Origin: Lentisphaerae bacterium GWF2_50_93
GTDB taxonomy: Bacteria > Verrucomicrobiota > Lentisphaeria > Victivallales > GWF2-50-93
Length of the DNA stretch: 64,000 nt
Direction of reading: 5' to 3'
Assembly: GCA_001804815.1 (NCBI GenBank)
Contig: MHBI01000098.1
Location: 1-64,000 of the forward strand
A program made the position numbers and the translations under genes. The number at the start of each line of letters is the position of its first letter. The first letter of the stretch is position 1. Shown in pieces: positions 59,119 to 64,000 of the stretch. The notes beneath the pieces are model-generated. The model worked only from the letters and a program-made list of their open reading frames with translations, did no database searches and was not told the DNA's origin.

Positions 59119-59736
59119 CTATTTCAAGCTTTTCATGGAGATAATCTCCACTCCAGCCTTAATCATTTCGTCAATCGCCTTCTCGCAATCACCCTTGTTG
59201 ACCTCTACTCCCCTTACACCTTCAATTATGATCCTGGTCTTGAAACCAAGCTTTCTGGCATCGAGCGCCGTGAACTTCACGCAGTAGTCTGTCGCAAGCC
59301 CGATGATCGTAATTTCATCGACTCCATTCTCTTTGAGATAATCCCCAAGACCTGTGGCATTCCCATGTCCATTGTCAAAGAATCCGCTGTAGCTGTCGAT
59401 ATTGCGGTCCATTCCCTTGTGGAACACCTTGTCGATCTTTTTCACTTCCAGCCCCGGGACGAATTCCGCGCCTTTGCTGTCCTGGACACAATGATCAGGC
59501 CAGAGCATCTGCTGGAGTCCGCAAAGATCAACTATATCGCCGACCTTTCTACCCTTGTGCTGGCTTGCAAAGGATTTGTGGCCGGCCGGATGCCAGTCCT
59601 GTATTGCCACGACTAGGTCAAAGTGCTCCATCGCCTTGTTTGCCACCTCCACGACATCAGCTCCATTAGGCACTGGCAGCGCGCCGCCTGGAACAAAATC
59701 GTTTTGTATGTCTACCAGTATCAATGCCTTTTTCAT
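59119..59736 (-). CDS. pncA: Nicotinamidase
   Basis: A 205-residue isochorismatase-fold amidase that turns nicotinamide into nicotinate. LILVDIQNDF near residue 6 gives the catalytic Asp, VFHKGMD the catalytic Lys, and GLATDYCVKFTALDA the nucleophilic Cys. The metal site is VAIQDWHPAGHKSFAS (Asp-x-His...His). The full PncA pattern and the length fit. Nicotinate made here would be the substrate of the phosphoribosyltransferase at 60824-62290. It is coded directly after the NrtR-like regulator. Confidence 0.95.
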   Translation of the reverse strand: MKKALILVDIQNDFVPGGALPVPNGADVVEVANKAMEHFDLVVAIQDWHPAGHKSFASQHKGRKVGDIVDLCGLQQMLWPDHCVQDSKGAEFVPGLEVKKIDKVFHKGMDRNIDSYSGFFDNGHGNATGLGDYLKENGVDEITIIGLATDYCVKFTALDARKLGFKTRIIIEGVRGVEVNKGDCEKAIDEMIKAGVEIISMKSLK

Positions 59737-59762
59737 GTCAAACCTCCTTCATATATCCTTAC

Positions 59763-60452
59763 CTAAAGCTCAAAATTAAATCCCTCTTTCACCTTCTCGT
59801 CGTATTTTTTCTTGTTGAACCGATAGAGCCGTGCGGCGCGATGGGCCACGTCCGTTTCAATTTCATCCAGCTCCTCGATGATCTCCATGTTCAGTATCTT
59901 CTTGCGGAAATTCCGCTTGTCCAATTCACGGTCCAATATCTTCTCATACATCCCCTGCAGCTGGCTCAGCGTGAACTTGTCAGCCAACAGTTCAAAGCCT
60001 ATCGGCTGATATCTGATCTTCCCTTTCAGACGCTCATACGCAACCTTCAGCATCTTATCATGGTCAAATGCCAGTTTTGGAATGTCGTCTATTGCGAACC
60101 ACGCGGCATTCCTGGCATCAGTCGCAGCCTGCACCTTGTGCTCCGAGAGATTGACAAGCGCATAAAAGGCGACAGTCACCACATGCTCCCTGGGATCCCG
60201 ATCCGGTTCGCTGAAAGTATAGAGCTGTTCCAGAAAGACATTCTTAAGCCCGGTCTCTTCAAGCAGCTCCCGCCTGGCAGTGGTCTCGATGGATTCACCT
60301 ACTGTCGCGAAGCCTCCAGGCAACGCCCACATTCCAGCAAAAGGCTCCAGATCGCGCTGGATCAGCAGGACTTTGAGGTCTTCCTCGTCAAGGCCGAAGA
60401 CTACGCAGTCCGCAGTCAGGGCCGGCCTGGCATATCTGTATGTGAAACCCAT
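59763..60452 (-). CDS. nrtR: NrtR-like Nudix regulator of NAD metabolism
   Basis: A 229-residue protein with a Nudix domain and a C-terminal winged helix. The Nudix box is intact (GFATVGESIETTARRELLEE, then TGL), so hydrolysis is possible, unlike in many NrtR repressors. The C-terminal part (YQPIGFELLADKFTLSQLQG, then DKRNFRKKIL) is the NrtR winged-helix pattern. NrtR senses ADP-ribose and represses NAD genes. The ATG at 60452 has GGAGG five bases upstream; the open frame goes on to 60515, but that start lies inside the promoter. It heads the operon and so probably represses it and itself. Confidence 0.88.
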   Translation of the reverse strand: MGFTYRYARPALTADCVVFGLDEEDLKVLLIQRDLEPFAGMWALPGGFATVGESIETTARRELLEETGLKNVFLEQLYTFSEPDRDPREHVVTVAFYALVNLSEHKVQAATDARNAAWFAIDDIPKLAFDHDKMLKVAYERLKGKIRYQPIGFELLADKFTLSQLQGMYEKILDRELDKRNFRKKILNMEIIEELDEIETDVAHRAARLYRFNKKKYDEKVKEGFNFEL

Positions 60453-60480
60453 GATGTCCTCCATGCTTATTGTTTGTTCT

Positions 60481-60515
60481 ACACTTAGCTTAGTGTTATT
60501 ATTACACTTTGTCAA
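60481..60515 (-). promoter_or_regulatory. Promoter with candidate NrtR operators
   Basis: On the minus strand TTGACA (60510-60515), 17 bases, then TAAGCT (60487-60492; a weak -10). The spacer and -10 are covered by two overlapping inverted repeats: AGTGT...ACACT at 60492-60508 and ACACTTAG...AGTGT at 60481-60496. A repressor bound there would block polymerase. The overlap of both boxes shares one AGTGT half-site. Confidence 0.65.
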
Positions 60516-60613
60516 ACGGAAAAGAAAATAATATTGTATTTTTTTGGGAATGCAGGGGTAGGTGCCAAAAGCAGTTGGGCAGGATTATGGATTTGTATCC
60601 ATCAAGATTGAAC

Positions 60614-60795
60614 GCCCCCTGCCGGCTTGCCCGGCAGGAGCAATAGATTGTTCATGCTACAAGAGCAACATGAAAGCAATCCCCTTCCTCTCCCTGCGGT
60701 ACACGCCGCTGGGAGAGGAAGGGGATTGGGTAATGGACAATAGTCTAACAGTCTTTATTTCCTGCCAGACAAGCTGGCAGGGGGCTTACATGTCA
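60614..60795. repeat. Array of three hairpins inside 10-bp inverted ends
   Basis: The outer arms GCCCCCTGCC (60614-60623) and GGCAGGGGGC (60786-60795) enclose three hairpins: CCTGCCGG/CCGGCAGG (60618-60638), a perfect 17-bp stem with a 16-base loop (60678-60694 and 60711-60727), and CCTGCCAG/CTGGCAGG (60771-60791). The gap 60516-60823 carries nothing else. It lies between pncB and the nrtR promoter. Confidence 0.7.
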
Positions 60796-60823
60796 ACTTT
60801 GTTATGTCTTTCGTATATGCCGT

Positions 60824-62290
60824 CTAAGCTCGGGCATCGAGAATCAGTTTCATCTTCAGATCGTAAAGCCGCTGCTCCAGCCCTGCAGGATATGAATGGG
60901 GGTTGTCAAGACGGCGTATGCCCTGATGCAGATTCTTCAGCTGGGAGATGGTCCTCTGCCTTATTTCATCCAGAGCTGGCTGCTCATAAACTTTCCGCCC
61001 ACCGCGGAAAACCGGAACCAGCAGATCCTCATGCTCAAGATTTGAGGAATCCAATTCCTTGCGCCTGAAAGGATCCATGGGATCAATTATCGTCGGTTTA
61101 TCAGGCGCCCCAATCAAAGTGTCATATATCATGTCGGCGACATAGCCATTTTCATCTCTGAATCGCCGGACCTGCAGGATCCCTGGAGTTGATGTCTTCA
61201 AGGACTGCTCCGACAATTTGACCTTGTACTGCCAGTCCCCTCCTTCCCTTCGGATGGCTGAAAGCTTATACACTCCGCCAAGTGCAGGCTGATCATAGGC
61301 TGTTACAAGCTTTGTCCCGACACCCCATACGGCAATTGTGGCACCCTGCTGCTTTAGACTGGAAATCAAATGCTCATCAAGATCGTTCGTAGCGACAATT
61401 GCCACCTTCGGGAATCCGGCCTCATCGAGAATTTTCCTGGCTTCAATGCTCAGATAGGCCAGATCTCCTGAGTCAAGCCTGATCCCGACCATCTCATGCC
61501 CCGTCTTCCTGAGACGCCTTCCAATTTCAACAGCATTCCTCACTCCTTCCAAGGTGTCGTATGTGTCAACAAGGAAGATGCAGTTGTTCGACAACGCCTT
61601 GGCATAGGCGTCAAATGCCGACAGTTCGTCATCGAAACTCATCACCCAGCTGTGGGCATGCGTCCCTTTGACAGGAATTCCGAACAGTTTTCCGGCAAGC
61701 ACGTTGGACGTCGCCGTGCAGCCTCCGATATAAGCCGCCCTTGAAGCCGACAAGGATCCGTCTATTCCCTGGGCCCGGCGGAGGCCGAATTCAACGACTG
61801 GCTCGCCTTGCGCCGACTGGCATATCCTCGCCGCCTTTGTTGCAATCAGAGTCTGGAAGTTGACCATGTTGAGGAATGGCGATTCAACGAGCTGGCATGC
61901 CAGCAGGGATCCCTTCACCCGGATCAGCGGCTCATGCGCGAAAACTACTGTACCTTCCGGAATGGCATCTACATCCAATTTGAATTCCATGTCCCTGAGA
62001 TATTCCAGGAATTCCTTCTCAAACAACGGTTTCTGATCGTTCCCATGCAAGGTTCCAAGATAGTCGATGTCAGTCTCATCAAACTTCAGGTTGGACAGAT
62101 AGTCCATTACATGCGAAAGGCCGCAGGCGACCGAATAGCCTCCGTTGAACGGATTTCCCCGGAAAGAAAGATTGAACACCGCCTCGTCATTGTTCCGGCC
62201 TGACTTCCAATAACCATAGGCCATCGTGATCTGATAAAGGTCGGTGAGCAAGGTCAATGACGAACGATACAAGTCTGTCTTGAAATTCAT
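60824..62290 (-). CDS. pncB: Nicotinate phosphoribosyltransferase
   Basis: A 488-residue enzyme that makes nicotinate mononucleotide from nicotinate and PRPP. It is the long NAPRTase type: LTDLYQITMAYGYWKSGRNN at the start, FNLSFRGNPFNGGYSVACGL, then VVEFGLRRAQGIDGSLSASR and AYIGGCTATSNVLAGKLFGI, SWVMSF, FLVDTYDT, and GIRLDSGDLAYLS. The ATG at 62290 follows AGAGGG; a GTG six bases earlier is possible. It precedes the nrtR operon in the same direction but is separated from it by a hairpin array, so it may be a separate transcript. Confidence 0.95.
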   Translation of the reverse strand: MNFKTDLYRSSLTLLTDLYQITMAYGYWKSGRNNDEAVFNLSFRGNPFNGGYSVACGLSHVMDYLSNLKFDETDIDYLGTLHGNDQKPLFEKEFLEYLRDMEFKLDVDAIPEGTVVFAHEPLIRVKGSLLACQLVESPFLNMVNFQTLIATKAARICQSAQGEPVVEFGLRRAQGIDGSLSASRAAYIGGCTATSNVLAGKLFGIPVKGTHAHSWVMSFDDELSAFDAYAKALSNNCIFLVDTYDTLEGVRNAVEIGRRLRKTGHEMVGIRLDSGDLAYLSIEARKILDEAGFPKVAIVATNDLDEHLISSLKQQGATIAVWGVGTKLVTAYDQPALGGVYKLSAIRREGGDWQYKVKLSEQSLKTSTPGILQVRRFRDENGYVADMIYDTLIGAPDKPTIIDPMDPFRRKELDSSNLEHEDLLVPVFRGGRKVYEQPALDEIRQRTISQLKNLHQGIRRLDNPHSYPAGLEQRLYDLKMKLILDARA

Positions 62291-62446
62291 TGGCACCCTC
62301 TTTCGTTGGAAATTGAATCAACAGGATTACTGATATGCATGCATTTGGAAAATAATCCCGAGATGGCAGAAAAACAAGGATATGGCTGATCCTGTCTTCC
62401 TCGTTTCCAGCCTCAACTGCAAATTGATTGGAAGTCAACATGGGTA

Positions 62447-63628
62447 TCAATCATGGTGGTAGGTGTATGTGCAGGTGACAACTCTTACCAAGTTTTCCTT
62501 ATCGTCATATGTTGAATCTTCAATTTCGTTTCCCTTGTCATCGAATCTGCGAATGTGTTTAAAAGTTAAATCTTTATTTCCATAGTAGCATAAATCCTCA
62601 ATCTGATTTCCTTTGTCGTCATACTTTGAAATGAATTTATCTGTTATGACTCCACTTTCATCGTACATGTCCCATCTAGTCCTATTGCCTTTGCCATCGT
62701 AATAAAAAACATCCTTACGCCTCAAATCCCCATCTTTGTTATACCATGCTCTTTCAATCTGGTTGCCAGCCTTATCATATTTATATACAGATTCAACGTT
62801 TACAATTCCCTGTGAATTTAAATTTGCATATTCAACCTGATTGCCTTTCTTATCATACTTATAAATGAATTTGATTCTCAAATCTCCATTATCATATGAA
62901 GCTTCCTCAATCAATCTTCCTGCGTCATCATATTTATTAGTGCTGGAAAACTTTCTATCTCCAGAGTAATTCCAAGCAGTCCTGATTCCTTTGTCATTGT
63001 ATTTGTAATTGTCCTTCCTTCTCAGAGTGCCATCTGCATTGTAGCGTGCCTCTTCAAGATGATTCCCCTTTTCATCATTCTTAAACATGCATTTCCCTGA
63101 TGGCAATCCATCTTCTCCAGAGTAGGATTCTTCAACAAGCATGCCTTGCTCATCATACTTGTAGAGGATTTTCCCAAGAATCACAGCGTTATCAAAGTTA
63201 AAGTTATATTGTGAACTTTCAATTATTCTCCCCATGTCATCGTACTTGCTGAAGAACTTGCCATATATGACTCCTTTGTCATTATAGAGAACTCCTTCAA
63301 TAGGATTTCCTTTCCCATCATAGGCATATTTATAGGCGTGTGTTGTTCGCAAAGAGCCATCTGGGTTATACTCTAATTCTTCAAGATGATTTCCCCTGTC
63401 ATCGTACTTGCAGACCAGTCTCCAAGACATCTCCTTGAGGTTTTCATTTCCATTGGTTTTAACAGCATATTCAATTTTTGTCCATTCTTTGACCTTCCCC
63501 TTCAGTCCATGGATTTCCCATGCAGTTTTCTTGGTTTCAGAAAATGGGGGGCTAAAAGGGGTTGATGTACATCCAGACATAAAGAGAATAAATGGAAGAA
63601 AAGCAATGATTTGGATTTTATGATTCAT
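62447..63628 (-). CDS. Lipoprotein with about a dozen YD/RHS-like repeats
   Basis: A 393-residue lipoprotein; the signal peptide ends in the lipobox MSGC (Cys about residue 19) when started at the ATG at 63628 with a GGAG site. The mature part consists of repeats of about 28-33 residues with the pattern 'Y-D-x-x-G-N-x-x-E...Y...G.L..K..YKY', e.g. CKYDDRGNHLEELEYNPDGS, KYDEQGMLVEESYSGEDGLP and KYDDKGNQIEDLCYYGNKDL. This is a beta-rich YD-type repeat, seen in RHS proteins and also in stand-alone surface proteins. No toxin domain follows. It may bind surface polysaccharide or protein. Confidence 0.75.
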   Translation of the reverse strand: MNHKIQIIAFLPFILFMSGCTSTPFSPPFSETKKTAWEIHGLKGKVKEWTKIEYAVKTNGNENLKEMSWRLVCKYDDRGNHLEELEYNPDGSLRTTHAYKYAYDGKGNPIEGVLYNDKGVIYGKFFSKYDDMGRIIESSQYNFNFDNAVILGKILYKYDEQGMLVEESYSGEDGLPSGKCMFKNDEKGNHLEEARYNADGTLRRKDNYKYNDKGIRTAWNYSGDRKFSSTNKYDDAGRLIEEASYDNGDLRIKFIYKYDKKGNQVEYANLNSQGIVNVESVYKYDKAGNQIERAWYNKDGDLRRKDVFYYDGKGNRTRWDMYDESGVITDKFISKYDDKGNQIEDLCYYGNKDLTFKHIRRFDDKGNEIEDSTYDDKENLVRVVTCTYTYHHD

Positions 63629-63642
63629 GTTGCATCTCCAAT

Positions 63643-63846
63643 TCAAAATATCCATACGCCAGCCACGATTGCAATGAAAATGCCAATTATCACGTATAGA
63701 ATCCATCCAAGGACACCATATTCACGCAGTCTGGTCACATCCCACTTGTACCAAGGCTTGTTGTAGGAACCACCTGCTTTTCTCAAGAAACCACCAAGTC
63801 TCAACCTTGGAGCATGGCTTGCATCTGGATGTTCGTTGTCAATCAT
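63643..63846 (-). CDS. Small membrane protein
   Basis: A 67-residue protein with one C-terminal transmembrane helix (LGWILYVIIGIFIAIVAGVW) after a basic N-terminal half (HAPRLRLGGFLRKAGGSYNK). No family is recognised. It ends 14 bases before the lipoprotein gene on the same strand, which suggests cotranscription. The ribosome site is weak, so confidence is modest. Confidence 0.5.
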   Translation of the reverse strand: MIDNEHPDASHAPRLRLGGFLRKAGGSYNKPWYKWDVTRLREYGVLGWILYVIIGIFIAIVAGVWIF

Positions 63847-63874
63847 AATGTTTTCTTTTCATTCATAGAATTGC

Positions 63875-63988
63875 TTATGTATACGGCACGATAAATAATA
63901 TTATCGGAACAAACAGGGCATTGAACGAATTGGCTATTAAAACTGTAAATAACGAAATATATGATAATACCACAAGTTTTTTCTTCAT
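63875..63988 (-). CDS. Possible small hydrophobic peptide, may extend beyond the window
   Basis: An ATG at 63988 opens 37 codons of hydrophobic sequence (MKKKLVVLSYISLFTVLIAN, then ALFVPIILFIVPYT) to a TAA. The frame is also open upstream to the window edge, so this may be the C-terminal end of a longer membrane protein. No ribosome site is evident. Confidence 0.3.
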   Translation of the reverse strand: MKKKLVVLSYISLFTVLIANSFNALFVPIILFIVPYT

Positions 63989-64000
63989 TATGGAGCAGAC

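Noticed and set aside
59724..60488. 254-codon plus-strand frame opposite the Nudix regulator
   Set aside because: Shadow frame; the minus-strand Nudix and winged-helix motifs are decisive.
1..64000. tRNA or rRNA genes
   Set aside because: No cloverleaf with a recognisable T-loop and no rRNA-like conserved stretch was noticed by eye; a covariance-model scan would be needed to exclude them.

Overview
The window looks like chromosomal DNA from a bacterium of the Planctomycetes-Verrucomicrobia-Lentisphaerota (PVC) group, most likely close to Lentisphaerota. This placement is an inference. It rests on a protein matching the Verrucomicrobia/Planctomycetes-restricted Minf_1886 family (9590-10003), an exported protein with the verrucomicrobial 'PDGL...H..G...F..LP...Q..Y.Y.P..AA' signature (653-1369), prepilins without the usual Gly at position -1, a large alpha-2-macroglobulin paired with an ECF sigma factor, and intergenic regions full of palindromic repeats. 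No rRNA, tRNA, CRISPR array or intact transposase gene was seen.

Layout. 1-650 is a mosaic of palindromes. 653-12572 carries envelope and housekeeping genes: a LolA-like lipoprotein, purE with a degenerate S41 protease and a TsaC-type protein in one run, an STN-domain protein, an acyltransferase, a ParE-type toxin-antitoxin pair, a PAP2 enzyme, a LysM lipoprotein and an M16 protease. 12573-14462 is an accessory island with dispersed repeats, a frameshifted gene followed by an attC-like hairpin, and a DinJ-YafQ pair whose promoter implies a leaderless mRNA. 14463-21594 has an MTHFR-type protein, an AraC regulator divergent from a methyltransferase, 2-isopropylmalate synthase, a D,D-carboxypeptidase and a metallophosphoesterase.

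21655-34279 is a ten-gene, single-strand block read right to left: ECF sigma factor, a 1731-residue alpha-2-macroglobulin whose N-terminus looks like an anti-sigma segment, four GspF-like membrane proteins arranged as a duplicated short/long pair, a PilT-sized GspE-type ATPase, and three pseudopilin-like proteins. This is the strongest candidate for an undescribed system. 34488-46114 holds a Phd/ParE pair, mutS, an aminotransferase, a mutarotase, an RRM protein, a GT-C type membrane protein, a two-domain exported phosphodiesterase, a HepT/MntA pair and arfB. 46215-49153 is a SpoIIE/SpoIIAA/SpoIIAB-like partner-switching module, followed by an acylating aldehyde dehydrogenase and a PAS sensor.

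54022-62290 is an NAD+ salvage and ADP-ribose cluster: an NrtR-like Nudix regulator with an operator-like promoter, nicotinamidase, an SPFH protein, an NAD-kinase-like protein with a changed GGDG motif, a macro domain protein, an ADP-ribosylglycohydrolase, PnuC and NadR, with nicotinate phosphoribosyltransferase just upstream. Together they would import and salvage nicotinamide ribose compounds and nicotinate into NAD+ and process ADP-ribose. The window ends with a repeat-containing lipoprotein and small membrane proteins.
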